NCBI RefSeq assembly: GCF_018614205.1
Contig: NZ_JAGGOS010000160.1
Location: 1 to 34,402 of the forward strand
Reading direction: 5' to 3'
Length of the DNA stretch: 34,402 nt
From: Streptomyces sp. ISL-36
GTDB lineage: Bacteria; Actinomycetota; Actinomycetes; Streptomycetales; Streptomycetaceae
Position 1 is the stretch's first letter; every line of letters starts with the position of its first letter. The notes under the pieces were generated by a model, which did not search any database, was not told the DNA's origin, and saw only the letters and a program-made list of their open reading frames with translations. A program made the translations under genes and the position numbers. Of the stretch, positions 1 to 8,895 are shown piece after piece.

Positions 1-780
1 CGCCGAGGCGGCACGACGCCCGCCACACCCGCCACGCCCACGTCGTCCGCGGAGGCCCCCGCCGCGCCGCTCTCGCGCGTCGAGGCCCGCCGTGCGGCCC
101 GGGCCCGCAAGGAGAGCGTCGGCGTCGTCGCCAGCCGGGTCGTGGGCGAGCTGTTCATCACCTTCGGCGTCGTCATGCTCCTGTTCGTCACGTACCAGCT
201 GTGGTGGACGAACGTCCGGGCCGGCCAGCAGACCGACCGGGCGAAGGAGCAGATCGAGGACGCCTGGTCCAAGGGCCGGGCCCCGGACGCCTTCGAGCCG
301 GGCCAGGGCTTCGCCATCATGTACATCCCCAAGCTGGACGTGGTGGTCCCCGTCGCCGAAGGCATCAGCAAGCCCAAGGTCCTCGACCGGGGCATGGTGG
401 GCCACTACAGCGAAGGCACCCTGAAGACGGCGATGCCCTCCGACAAGCAGGGCAACTTCGCCGTCGCCGGGCACCGCAACACGCACGGCGAACCCTTCCG
501 CTACATCAACCAGCTGGAACCGGGCGACCCGATCGTCGTCGAGACCCAGGACGCCTACTACACGTACGAAATGGCGAGCATCCTGCCCCAGACCTCGCCG
601 TCCAACGTCTCGGTGATCGACCCGGTGCCCAACGGATCGGGATTCAAGGGCCCCGGCCGGTACATCACACTGACCACCTGCACCCCCGAATTCACCAGTA
701 CGTACCGCATGATCGTGTGGGGCAAGATGGTCGAGGAACGCCCGCGCAGCAAGGGGAAACCGGACGCGCTCGTAGGCTGA
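1..780 (+). CDS. srtE1: Class E sortase, 5' end outside the window (SrtE1-like)
   Basis: The reading frame is open from base 1, so the start lies upstream. The visible part begins with an Ala/Pro/Thr-rich cytoplasmic segment and a basic stretch, then one membrane segment (about 142-213) ending in YQLWWTNV, and then the sortase barrel outside the membrane. The expected catalytic residues are present: His in AGHRN (codon 472-474), Cys in TLTTCTP (679-681) and Arg in YRMIVWG (706-708). Class E sortases of high-GC actinobacteria join LAXTG-tailed surface proteins to peptidoglycan; in Streptomyces these include the long chaplins needed for aerial growth. A paralogue follows 29 bp downstream and the pair faces pknB, matching, as I recall, S. 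coelicolor SCO3850 (srtE1) and SCO3849 (srtE2). The srtE1 rather than srtE2 label rests on that order only. Confidence 0.9.
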   Translation, partial: RRGGTTPATPATPTSSAEAPAAPLSRVEARRAARARKESVGVVASRVVGELFITFGVVMLLFVTYQLWWTNVRAGQQTDRAKEQIEDAWSKGRAPDAFEPGQGFAIMYIPKLDVVVPVAEGISKPKVLDRGMVGHYSEGTLKTAMPSDKQGNFAVAGHRNTHGEPFRYINQLEPGDPIVVETQDAYYTYEMASILPQTSPSNVSVIDPVPNGSGFKGPGRYITLTTCTPEFTSTYRMIVWGKMVEERPRSKGKPDALVG

Positions 781-809
781 GACCCCACACCTCAAGACGG
801 GACGACGTA

Positions 810-1484
810 GTGGCACGTGCGCGCAACCGGATCGCCGGCATCATCAGCGTCTTCGGTGAACTCCTCATCACCGCGGGCCTGGTCCTCGGCCTCTTCGTCG
901 TCTACTCCCTGTGGTGGACCAACGTCCTCGCCGACCGTGCCGCGGACAAGGACGCCGACCAGGTCCGCGACCACTGGGCGGACGGCCCCGGCGCCCTGGA
1001 CACCAAGGACGGCATCGGCTTCCTGCACGTACCGGCCATGGGCGACGACGAGATACTCGTCAAGAAGGGCACCACCCCCGGCATCCTCAACAACGGCGTC
1101 GCCGGCTACTACACCGACCCGATCAAGTCCGCCCTCCCGCAGGACAAGCAGGGCAACTTCACCCTGGCCGCGCACCGGGACGGGCACGGGGCGAAGTTCC
1201 ACAACATCCACAAGCTGAAGAACGGCGACCCGATCGTCTTCGAGACCAAGGACACGTGGTTCGTCTACAAGGTCTACAAGTCCCTGCCGGAGACGACGAA
1301 GTACAACGTGGACGTCCTCCAGCCCGTCCCGAAGGAATCGGGCAGGTCGAAGCCGGGCCGCTACATCACGCTGACGACGTGCACGCCGATGTACACCTCG
1401 GACTACCGCTACATCGTCTGGGGCGAACTGGAACGCACGGAGAAGGTCGACGCGGCCCGCACGCCGCCGACGGAGCTGCGCTGA
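810..1484 (+). CDS. srtE2: Class E sortase (SrtE2-like)
   Basis: A 224-residue paralogue of the preceding sortase, read from GTG 810. An N-terminal signal anchor (about residues 10-32) ends in YSLWWTNV, the same motif as in the upstream copy. The catalytic triad is His122 (AAHRD), Cys191 (TLTTCTP) and Arg200 (YRYIVWG). The frame is open upstream of 810 as a shadow of the first sortase, but GTG 810 gives the usual short cytoplasmic tail; the ribosome site in front (GGGAC) is weak. It lies 29 bp after the first sortase, so the two are probably co-transcribed up to the terminator at 1556-1589. Its expected role is covalent anchoring of LAXTG-type surface proteins, partly redundant with its neighbour. 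Confidence 0.9.
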   Translation: MARARNRIAGIISVFGELLITAGLVLGLFVVYSLWWTNVLADRAADKDADQVRDHWADGPGALDTKDGIGFLHVPAMGDDEILVKKGTTPGILNNGVAGYYTDPIKSALPQDKQGNFTLAAHRDGHGAKFHNIHKLKNGDPIVFETKDTWFVYKVYKSLPETTKYNVDVLQPVPKESGRSKPGRYITLTTCTPMYTSDYRYIVWGELERTEKVDAARTPPTELR

Positions 1485-1555
1485 CGGAAGCGCACCGCGC
1501 GGCGAGAAAGCGCACCGCGCTGACGGGAAGCGCACCGTGCTGCCCGGAGAAGAGA

Positions 1556-1589
1556 AGAGCCCCGGCATCCTTGAGGATGCCGGGGCTCT
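1556..1589. terminator. Bidirectional terminator between srtE2 and pknB
   Basis: A perfect 15-bp inverted repeat: AGAGCCCCGGCATCC, loop TTGA, then the exact complement. It sits between two convergent genes, 71 bp after the sortase stop and 20 bp beyond the pknB stop, so it can end transcription from both sides. There is no long T tract, as is usual in Streptomyces. Confidence 0.9.
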
Positions 1590-1609
1590 CCGCGTGACGT
1601 GCTGGGCGG

Positions 1610-3607
1610 CTAGTCGAAGAAGCCGCCGCCGCCATTGCCGCCGTTGCCACCGCCGCCGTTGCCGCCCGCCGTGAAGACGGTGACCGTCTGGCCGGTGGTG
1701 ACCTGGCTGCCCTCCGGCGGGTTGGTGCCGAGGACCGTGGCGTCGTTCTTGTCCGAACCCTGCTGCTGCACGACCAGGCCCAGGGCCTCGAGCTGCTGCT
1801 TCACTTCCTCGAACTTCTTGCCCGCGAGGCCCGCCGGGATCGCCGTCTGCGTCTGCTGCGGGCCCTTGGAGACCTTCAGCGTGATCTGGACGTCCTTAGG
1901 CTGGTCCGTGGAGCCGTTCGGGTTCATGCCGACGACCGTCTCCGCGGGCTGCTCCGAGTCGACGTCCTGACGGCTGACGTTCTCGAAGCCCAGCAGCTTC
2001 AGATCCTGGACGGCCTGCTGGTAGCTCCGGCCGGTGACGTCGGGCAGCTGAGACTTCTCCTTTTTCGCCACCGTGATCTTCACCGCGGAGTTCTGCTCCG
2101 CCTTGGTACCGCCCTCCGGGCTCTGCCGCAGAACGGTGCCCGGGTCCTCGTCGGACTCCTCCTGGACGACCTCGACCTTGAAGCCCTTGTCCTTCAGCAG
2201 CTGCTCGGCGCTCTCCCGGGACTTCTCGGTGACGTCCGGGACCTCGATCTGCGGCGCGCCCTCGGAGATGACGACCGAGATCGTCTCGCCGACGTTCATC
2301 TTCGTGACGCCGTCCGCCGCGGGCGTCTGGTTGCAGATCTTGCCCTTGGGCTGTTCACAGCGCTCGGAGCCCGACTGCGCCACCTTGACCTGTGCGTTCG
2401 CCGCCAGCCCCTCGGCTTCCTGCAGCGTGTGACCGACCAGGGAGGGCACGGGCACCTGGTCCGTGCCGTCCTTGGTCTCGAACACGGCGCGGCCGATCAG
2501 GATCGCGCCGACCAGGACCAGGACGCCCGCCAGGACCAGCAGGATCGTCGATGTCTTCGACTTCTTCTGCTGGCGGCGGCGGTCCGGGCGGTCGTCGTAG
2601 CCGTAGCCGCCTTCGTCCGGGTTCATCGGCGGCAGCATGGAGGTCTGGCCGGCCGGGTCGGTCTGGCGCAGCGCCGTCGTCGGCTGGTCGTCCGGCGGGT
2701 AGCCGCCGTACCCGCCGCCGTAGCCGCCGTACCCCGCCGCGCCCATCGCCGCCGCGGCCGCGACCGGCTGGCCGTCGAGGCACGCCTCGATGTCCGCGCG
2801 CATCTCGTCCGCGGACTGGTAGCGGTAGTCGGGATCCTTGACCAGCGCCTTCAGGACGATGGCGTCCATCGAGGGCGTGATCTCGGGGTCGAAGTTGCTC
2901 GGCGGCTGCGGCTCCTCGCGTACGTGCTGGTACGCGACCGCGACCGGCGAGTCGCCCACGAAGGGCGGCCGGACGGTCAGCAGCTCGTACAGCAGGCAGC
3001 CGGTGGAGTACAGGTCGGAGCGGGCGTCGACCTGCTCGCCCTTGGCCTGCTCGGGGGAGAGGTACTGGGCCGTGCCGATGACCGCCGCGGTCTGGGTCAT
3101 GGTCATGCCCGCGTCGCCCATGGCGCGCGCGATGCCGAAGTCCATGACCTTGACCTGACCGGTCCGCGTCAGCATGACGTTCGCCGGCTTGATGTCACGG
3201 TGCACGATGCCGGCGCGGTGCGAGTACTCCAGCGCCTGCAGGATGCCGACCGTCATCTCGAGCGTGCGTTCGGGCAGCAGCTTGCGCCCGGAGTGCAGCA
3301 GCTCACGCAGGGTCGAGCCGTCGACGTACTCCATCACGATGTACGGGATGGACACCCCGTCGACGTAGTCCTCGCCGGTGTCGTAGACCGCGACGATCGC
3401 CGGGTGGTTGAGCGAGGCGGCCGACTGGGCCTCACGGCGGAACCGGGCCTGGAAGGACGGGTCGCGGGCGAGATCGGCCCGCAGCGTCTTCACGGCGACG
3501 GTGCGGCCGAGCCGGGTGTCGTGGGCGAGGTAGACCTCCGCCATGCCACCACGGCCGAGCACCGAGCCCAGCTCGTACCGGCCGCCGAGGCGACGCGGCT
3601 CTTCCAT
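1610..3607 (-). CDS. pknB: PASTA-domain serine/threonine protein kinase PknB
   Basis: A 665-residue membrane kinase that senses cell-wall fragments and phosphorylates division and wall-synthesis proteins. The kinase domain (about 10-280) has a P-loop GRGGMAEVY, Lys40, HRD Asp138 and DFG Asp156. Thr171 and Thr173 of the activation loop (TMTQT) sit at the positions known to be autophosphorylated in M. tuberculosis PknB. A Gly/Tyr-rich linker and one membrane helix follow. Four PASTA repeats lie outside the cell, and the tail is Gly/Asn-rich. I chose ATG 3607 (MEEPRRLGG) over the upstream ATG at 3643 because family members start there; GGAGAGG lies about 12 bp in front. It is the last gene of the fhaA operon, but 154 bp separate it from pbpA, and TAGCGT there may be a private promoter. 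Confidence 0.96.
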   Translation of the reverse strand: MEEPRRLGGRYELGSVLGRGGMAEVYLAHDTRLGRTVAVKTLRADLARDPSFQARFRREAQSAASLNHPAIVAVYDTGEDYVDGVSIPYIVMEYVDGSTLRELLHSGRKLLPERTLEMTVGILQALEYSHRAGIVHRDIKPANVMLTRTGQVKVMDFGIARAMGDAGMTMTQTAAVIGTAQYLSPEQAKGEQVDARSDLYSTGCLLYELLTVRPPFVGDSPVAVAYQHVREEPQPPSNFDPEITPSMDAIVLKALVKDPDYRYQSADEMRADIEACLDGQPVAAAAAMGAAGYGGYGGGYGGYPPDDQPTTALRQTDPAGQTSMLPPMNPDEGGYGYDDRPDRRRQQKKSKTSTILLVLAGVLVLVGAILIGRAVFETKDGTDQVPVPSLVGHTLQEAEGLAANAQVKVAQSGSERCEQPKGKICNQTPAADGVTKMNVGETISVVISEGAPQIEVPDVTEKSRESAEQLLKDKGFKVEVVQEESDEDPGTVLRQSPEGGTKAEQNSAVKITVAKKEKSQLPDVTGRSYQQAVQDLKLLGFENVSRQDVDSEQPAETVVGMNPNGSTDQPKDVQITLKVSKGPQQTQTAIPAGLAGKKFEEVKQQLEALGLVVQQQGSDKNDATVLGTNPPEGSQVTTGQTVTVFTAGGNGGGGNGGNGGGGFFD

Positions 3608-3678
3608 AACTGATCCAGCCCTCTCCGTCTGTCCCGACCGCACCGGTGTGGTGGTCCGGCGGTGTGCTGTTCGCGCAT

Positions 3679-3684
3679 ACGCTA
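3679..3684 (-). promoter_or_regulatory. Possible -10 element for pknB
   Basis: TAGCGT on the minus strand fits the Streptomyces TANNNT -10 pattern, 71 bp before the pknB start in the only sizeable gap of the operon's distal half. The gap also holds a short hairpin (GGCCGG, TGC, CCGGCC at 3741-3755) just after pbpA. A convincing -35 is not visible, so this is tentative. Confidence 0.3.
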
Positions 3685-3761
3685 CCGGCCACGGGAAGGC
3701 GTTCCGCCCGCGACCGGCACCTGATACCTGACCGGTACCTGGCCGGTGCCCGGCCGCAAGG

Positions 3762-5228
3762 TCAGCTCCTGCTCTTCAGGACCGCCTTCATCACGGCCTT
3801 CGCGATCGGGGCCGCCAGACCGCCACCGCTGATGTCCTCGCGGTTCGTACCCTCGGAGTCCTCGACGATCACGGCGACCGCGACCGGCGAGCCCTGGGCC
3901 GTCTTGGCATACGAGATGAACCAGGCATAGGGACGCTTGGCGTTCTTCTCGCCGTGCTGCGCCGTACCCGTTTTGCCGCCGACCTTCACGCCGTCCATGT
4001 TGAGGTCGGCGTTGCCGCCGGTGCCGTTCTCGACGACGTTCTCCATCATCGTCTGGATCAGCTGCGCGTTCTGCTGCGACAGCGGGCGGCTCATCTCCTC
4101 GGGCTCGTTCCGCTTGATCACGTCGAGGTTCGGAGCCTCGAGCGTGTCGATCATGTACGGCTTCATCAGCTTGCCGTCGTTGGCGATCGCCGCCGTGACC
4201 ATGGCCATCTGCAGCGGGGTCGTCGCGGTGTTGAACTGGCCGATGGAGGAGAGCGCGTTGCCGCCGCGGTCCATCTTCTTGTCGTAGACGGAGGCCGCCG
4301 AGCGGACCGGGGTGAACTGCTCGGCGTTGAAGCCGAACTTCTCCGCCGTCTCGACCATGGCGTCACGGCCGACCTCGTCACCGAGCTTGGCGAAGACCGA
4401 GTTGCAGGAGATACGGAGCGCCTCGTTCAGGCTGGCGTTCTCGCATCCGGTCGCGTGGTTCCTCATCGGCACGGTGGAGAGCGGAATGTTGTACGGGTCC
4501 GGGGTGACCGTCGGCGCGTCGATGTTCGTGACCTTGCCGTGCTCCAGCGCCGCGGCCGCCGTGACGACCTTGAAGACGGAGCCGGGAGGGTAGATCTCGC
4601 GCAGCGCGCGGTTCAGCTTCGGCTTGTTCTTGTCCTTCTCCAGCGCGACCCACGCCTTCTCGTCCTTGCCGGAGTACCCGGCGAAGGACGAGGGGTCGTA
4701 CGACGGGGTGGACGCCAGCGCCAGGATCTTGCCCGTCTTGGGCTCTATGGCGACGACGGCACCCGTGTTCTTGCCGAGCCCCTCGAAGGCCGCCTTCTGG
4801 GCGGCGCCGCTCAGCGTCGTGACGACGTTGCCGCCCTTCTTCTTGTCGCCGGTGAACATCGACAGCGTGCGGTCGAAGAAGAGCCGGTCGTCGTTGCCGG
4901 TGAGGATGCCGTCCTCGATCTTCTCGATCTGGTTGGCGTCGTAGGCCTGCGAGGCGTACCCGGTGACGGGGGCCCACATCGGGCCGTCGGTGTAGGTCCG
5001 CTTGAACCGGTAGTACGGGTCCGCGGAGTCGACCGAGCCCGTGATCGGCTTGCCGTCCACGATGATGTTGCCCCGGACGTTGGCGTACCGCTCGATCTGC
5101 ACCCGCTTGTTGCGCGGGTGCGCGTTCAGTTCGTCGGCCCGGACGTACTGGATCCAGTTGTCCCGGATCAGCAGGGCGAGGACCAGCAGGCCGCAGAAGA
5201 TCGCGACCCGGCGCAGAGGCTTGTTCAC
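3762..5228 (-). CDS. pbpA: Penicillin-binding protein 2 / FtsI-type transpeptidase PbpA
   Basis: A 488-residue class B penicillin-binding protein that cross-links peptidoglycan. An N-terminal signal anchor (residues 8-22) is followed by a non-catalytic domain and then the transpeptidase domain. The three active-site motifs are present: SxxK in YPPGSVFKV (about residue 216), SxN in SCNS (about 265-275) and KTG in GGKTGTAQ (about 419). The ATG overlaps the stop of the SEDS gene by four bases (ATGA), so the transpeptidase and its glycosyltransferase partner are translationally coupled. This gene pair beside pknB is conserved across actinobacteria. The protein is of normal length with all motifs intact. 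Confidence 0.95.
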   Translation of the reverse strand: MNKPLRRVAIFCGLLVLALLIRDNWIQYVRADELNAHPRNKRVQIERYANVRGNIIVDGKPITGSVDSADPYYRFKRTYTDGPMWAPVTGYASQAYDANQIEKIEDGILTGNDDRLFFDRTLSMFTGDKKKGGNVVTTLSGAAQKAAFEGLGKNTGAVVAIEPKTGKILALASTPSYDPSSFAGYSGKDEKAWVALEKDKNKPKLNRALREIYPPGSVFKVVTAAAALEHGKVTNIDAPTVTPDPYNIPLSTVPMRNHATGCENASLNEALRISCNSVFAKLGDEVGRDAMVETAEKFGFNAEQFTPVRSAASVYDKKMDRGGNALSSIGQFNTATTPLQMAMVTAAIANDGKLMKPYMIDTLEAPNLDVIKRNEPEEMSRPLSQQNAQLIQTMMENVVENGTGGNADLNMDGVKVGGKTGTAQHGEKNAKRPYAWFISYAKTAQGSPVAVAVIVEDSEGTNREDISGGGLAAPIAKAVMKAVLKSRS

Positions 5229-6655
5229 GGACGGACCACCTGGGTCATCTCGGCGTCGGGGGACGGGGCGGGGGCGGGCGCCGGGCGGCGCGCGGTGTCG
5301 CTGATCCGGATCAGGATGCCGATCAGGGCCCAGTTGGCGATAACGGAGGAACCGCCGTACGCGAGGAACGGCATCGTCATACCGGTCAGCGGGATGAGGC
5401 CCATCACACCGCCGGCGACCACGAAGATCTGCAGCGCGAACGCGCCGGACAGACCCATCGCGAGCAGCTTGCCGAACGGGTCCCGTGCCGCGAGGGCGGT
5501 ACGGACACCGCGCTCGATGATCAGGCCGTACAGGAGCAGGAAGGCCATGACACCGGTCAGCCCGAGCTCCTCGCCGACGGTGGCGAAGATGAAGTCGGAG
5601 TTGGCGGCGAAGCCGATGAGGTCGGAGTTGCCCTGGCCGAGACCGGTACCGAGGATGCCACCGGAGCCGAAGGACATCAGCACCTGCGACATCTGGTCAC
5701 AGGCCGCCGCCATGTTGGACCCCTCGGGAGCCGTCTTCAGACACCCGAACGGGTCGCTCCACGCGGCCACACGGGACTGGACGTGACCGGCGAACGAGGC
5801 GACACCGACCGCGCCCGCGACGGACATCAGCAGACCCATGACGATCCAGCTGGTCCGTTCCGTCGCCACGTACAGCATGATCACGAACATGCCGAAGAAC
5901 AGCAGCGACGTACCGAGGTCGTTCTCGAAGATCAGGATGAGGAGGCTGACGGCCCAGATGGTGAGGATCGGGCCGAGGTCGCGGCCGCGCGGCAGGTAGA
6001 GCCCCATGAAGCGGCGGCTGGCCAGGGCCAGCGCGTCGCGTTTCACCATGAGATAGCCGGAGAAGAACACCGCGAGGACGATCTTGGCGAACTCGCCGGG
6101 CTGGATGGAGAAGCCGCCGACGCTGATCCAGATCTTGGCGCCGAAGACGTCCGCGCCCAGGCCCGGCACCAGCGGCAGCAGCAGGAGGACGAGCGCCACG
6201 ACCATCGAGATGTACGTGTAGCGCTGCAGGACCCGGTGGTCCTTCAGGATCAGCAGCACGCCGACGAACATGGCGATGCCGATCGCCGAGTACATCATCT
6301 GATTGGGGGCGTCCGGGGTGAACGTCTTGTACCGGGCGATGATGCGCGGCGACTGGTCCAGCCGCCAGATCAGCACCAGCCCGAGCCCGTTGAGCAGCGT
6401 GGCCAGCGGCAGCAGCAGCGGGTCCGCGTACGGCGCGAACTTGCGCATCACGAGGTGTGCGACGGCCGCGAGCAGGCCGAGGCCGAGCCCGTAGCCGAGC
6501 ATGCCCGAGGGCACCTCGCCGTCGATCGCCAGGCCCACGTTGAGGTACGCGAACACCGGGATGACGACGGCGAACGCGAGCAGCGCCAGCTCGGTGTTGC
6601 GGCGGCTCGGCGCTTCGATGGCGCCGATGGTGGTCGTGTTGGTGACAACGCTCAT
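5225..6655 (-). CDS. rodA: SEDS-family peptidoglycan glycosyltransferase (FtsW/RodA)
   Basis: A 476-residue polytopic membrane protein of the shape, elongation, division and sporulation family, which polymerises lipid II into glycan strands together with a class B PBP. About 12 hydrophobic segments can be seen. Family signatures are ENDLGTSLLFF, containing the likely catalytic Asp, and the C-terminal GMTMPFLAYGGSS. ATG 6655 is preceded by AGGGGG about 12 bp away. The stop overlaps the pbpA start, supporting a dedicated pair. Whether it serves division or sporulation (FtsW-like) or elongation (RodA-like) cannot be told from sequence alone; actinobacterial members at this locus are usually called RodA or FtsW. 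Confidence 0.93.
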   Translation of the reverse strand: MSVVTNTTTIGAIEAPSRRNTELALLAFAVVIPVFAYLNVGLAIDGEVPSGMLGYGLGLGLLAAVAHLVMRKFAPYADPLLLPLATLLNGLGLVLIWRLDQSPRIIARYKTFTPDAPNQMMYSAIGIAMFVGVLLILKDHRVLQRYTYISMVVALVLLLLPLVPGLGADVFGAKIWISVGGFSIQPGEFAKIVLAVFFSGYLMVKRDALALASRRFMGLYLPRGRDLGPILTIWAVSLLILIFENDLGTSLLFFGMFVIMLYVATERTSWIVMGLLMSVAGAVGVASFAGHVQSRVAAWSDPFGCLKTAPEGSNMAAACDQMSQVLMSFGSGGILGTGLGQGNSDLIGFAANSDFIFATVGEELGLTGVMAFLLLYGLIIERGVRTALAARDPFGKLLAMGLSGAFALQIFVVAGGVMGLIPLTGMTMPFLAYGGSSVIANWALIGILIRISDTARRPAPAPAPSPDAEMTQVVRP

Positions 6656-6681
6656 GGTGGTGAAAGGCCCCCTACGGGTGC

Positions 6682-8187
6682 TTACTGCTTGCCGCAGTTC
6701 GAGGCCAGCTTCTGCTCGTCCTCCGTGAGGGTGGGGCCCGGGGAGGGAGCGGCTGTGGTGGGCTTGGGGTTCGGCGTGGTCGCGCCGTCGGCGGGCGGCT
6801 TGCTCGCCTGGTCGGCGGCCTTGTCGGCCGCCTCACGGCGCTGCTCGGCCTTCTTGCAGGCCGAAGCCTGCGCGGCCAGCTCCGCGATCTTCGTCTGGGC
6901 CTTGCCGAGGCTGCCGCCGGCGATCGTGTCCTCGACCTGCTTGCGCTGGTACTGCGGCAGGTACTTGAGTTCGATCTCGGGGTGGTCCTTCTCCACGTCC
7001 GACAGCGACACCCAGGCCAGGTTCTGGCTGATGCCCCGGTACAGCGCCACGTGCTCGTCGTTGGAACCGACGTAGTACTGGGTCTGCGTCCAGCGGTAGC
7101 CGCCGTACAGGCCGCCGCCGAGCACGGCGAGCGCGAGGAGCAGGAGGAAGCTGCGCTTGATCCACTTCCGGCCGGTGCGCGGCTTGTCGAAGTTGTCGAA
7201 CTCGTGGAAGTTCTCGTCGTTGTACGCGCCGAACGAGCCCTGCGGCGGCATGGAGCCGTAGCCGTAGCCGTGGTCGTCGCCGCTGCCGGGCGGGCCGAAG
7301 CCGCCGGCCGGGGGCTGCTGGTGCGGCGCGGAACGGCCGAGGCCGGAGGCGCGGCCGGCCGGGGTCTGCATCGCCCCGCCGTCGGCCTGCTGCACCTGGT
7401 TCTCGGCGACAGCGCCGACGATGACCGGCGTGTCGCTGAGCTGCCCGGCGAGGGTGTCGCCGCCGTCGACGTCGAGGACGTCGGCGACGATCACCGTGAT
7501 GTTGTCGGGGCCGCCGCCGCGCAGCGCGAGCTGGATCAGCTCCTGCACGGTCTCCTGCGGGCCCTGGTAGCTGGCGAGGGTGTCCTCCATCGTCTGGTGG
7601 GAGACGACTCCGGACAGCCCGTCGGAGCAGATCAGATAGCGGTCGCCGGCCCGGACCTCACGGATCGACAGATCCGGCTCGACGTGGTCACCGCTGCCGA
7701 GCGCCCGCATCAGGAGCGAACGCTGCGGGTGGGTGGTGGCCTCTTCCTCGGTGATGCGGCCCTCGTCGACGAGCCGCTGCACCCAGGTGTGGTCCTGCGT
7801 GATCTGGGTCAGCACACCGTCGCGCAGCAGGTACGCGCGCGAGTCGCCGACGTGCACCAGGCCGAGGCGCTGGCCCGTCCACAGCAGGGCGGTGAGCGTG
7901 GTGCCCATGCCCTCCAGCTGCGGGTCCTCCTCGACCATCATCCGCAGCTGGTCGTTGGCGCGCTGCACCGCGGCACCGAGCGACGTGAGGATGTCGGAGC
8001 TGGGGACGTCGTCGTCGAGGGTGACGAGGGTGGAGATCACCTCCGAGGAGGCGACCTCACCGGCGGCCTGGCCGCCCATGCCGTCGGCGATGGCGAGCAG
8101 CCGGGGACCGGCGTAGCCGGAGTCCTCGTTGCCCTCGCGGATCATGCCCTTGTGCGACCCGGCGGCGAAGCGCAGAGAGAGACTCAT
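6682..8187 (-). CDS. pstP: PP2C-family Ser/Thr protein phosphatase (PstP-like)
   Basis: A 501-residue phosphatase expected to reverse PknB phosphorylation. The catalytic domain (about 1-240) has the metal-binding motifs DGMGG, GDSRAYLL, SDGLSG and GGPDNITVIV. A Gly/Gln/Pro-rich linker precedes one membrane helix (about 342-366), and a small outer domain ends in a Pro/Thr/Ala-rich tail. The start is ATG 8187 (MSLSLRF), placed by a very strong ribosome site (GGGGAGGTGCGC before ATG). The frame stays open to 8346, but that extension is low-complexity and lacks such a site. The 176 bp between fhaB and this gene hold no other gene that I can support. It lies 26 bp before rodA in the same operon. 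Confidence 0.93.
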   Translation of the reverse strand: MSLSLRFAAGSHKGMIREGNEDSGYAGPRLLAIADGMGGQAAGEVASSEVISTLVTLDDDVPSSDILTSLGAAVQRANDQLRMMVEEDPQLEGMGTTLTALLWTGQRLGLVHVGDSRAYLLRDGVLTQITQDHTWVQRLVDEGRITEEEATTHPQRSLLMRALGSGDHVEPDLSIREVRAGDRYLICSDGLSGVVSHQTMEDTLASYQGPQETVQELIQLALRGGGPDNITVIVADVLDVDGGDTLAGQLSDTPVIVGAVAENQVQQADGGAMQTPAGRASGLGRSAPHQQPPAGGFGPPGSGDDHGYGYGSMPPQGSFGAYNDENFHEFDNFDKPRTGRKWIKRSFLLLLALAVLGGGLYGGYRWTQTQYYVGSNDEHVALYRGISQNLAWVSLSDVEKDHPEIELKYLPQYQRKQVEDTIAGGSLGKAQTKIAELAAQASACKKAEQRREAADKAADQASKPPADGATTPNPKPTTAAPSPGPTLTEDEQKLASNCGKQ

Positions 8188-8363
8188 GCGCACCTCCCCT
8201 GTCGACGCCGCCTCGGGGTACAGCCGGTCTCGAGCCACACTGCCCACCCTCCGGTCGGGAGCCCGTGCCGGTAGGCGGCCCGGACCTGCCGGTCCGCCGC
8301 TCGGCCCGTCGTGGGGACCGCCTCGGCCCGCTCGCTCCGCTCGCACTCATTCATGACGTAGCA

Positions 8364-8885
8364 CTACTTCCGCAGCTCGATGACGGTCTTGCCGATGCGG
8401 ATCGGCGCGCCCAGCGGAATCGGTGTGGCGGTGGTGAGACGGGTCCGGTCGAGATACGTGCCGTTGGTGGACCCGAGATCCTCGACGATCCACTGGCCGT
8501 CCCGGTCCGGGTAGATCCTGGCATGCCGGCTGGAGGCGTAGTCGTCGTCCAGCACGATCGTCGAGTCGTGGGCCCGGCCCAGCGTGATGGTCTGCCCCTG
8601 GAGGGCGACCGTCGTGCCGGTGAGGGTGCCCTCGGACACGACCAGCTTGGTCGGGGCGCCGCGGCGCTGCCGCCCGCCGCCCGCGTTCTGCTGGCCGCGC
8701 TGTGGCGGCGGCGACGCCGCCTGCCGTGCGTTCTGCTGCGGCCGGGCGTCCTGGCGGCGCGAACCGCGCTGCGTGACACGCGTGCCGAACAGGTCGCTGC
8801 GAATGACCTGGACGGCCACGATCACGAACAGCCACAGAACGGCCAGGAAACCCAACCGCATGACCGTCAGGGTCAGCTCTGACAT
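8364..8885 (-). CDS. fhaB: Membrane-anchored FHA-domain protein FhaB (FipA-like)
   Basis: A 173-residue protein with one N-terminal membrane helix (about 8-28), a Gln/Arg/Ala-rich linker and a C-terminal FHA domain (about 85-173). The phosphothreonine-binding residues are visible in LGRAHDST, SSRHARI and GSTNGTYL. FHA proteins read PknB phosphorylation; the M. tuberculosis counterpart (FhaB/FipA) bridges kinase signalling to the division machinery. It starts 10 bp after fhaA, so the two are certainly co-transcribed. Confidence 0.93.
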   Translation of the reverse strand: MSELTLTVMRLGFLAVLWLFVIVAVQVIRSDLFGTRVTQRGSRRQDARPQQNARQAASPPPQRGQQNAGGGRQRRGAPTKLVVSEGTLTGTTVALQGQTITLGRAHDSTIVLDDDYASSRHARIYPDRDGQWIVEDLGSTNGTYLDRTRLTTATPIPLGAPIRIGKTVIELRK

Positions 8886-8895
8886 TGCCCCCGCT

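Noticed and set aside
3954..5786. A 610-codon plus-strand open frame opposite pbpA and rodA
   Set aside because: It is antisense to two unmistakable genes and rich in Arg, Gly, Val and Asp, the usual mirror frame of high-GC coding DNA.
8188..8346. N-terminal extension of the PP2C phosphatase to 8346
   Set aside because: Composition is Arg/Gly/Pro-rich without family likeness, and a far better ribosome site precedes ATG 8187.
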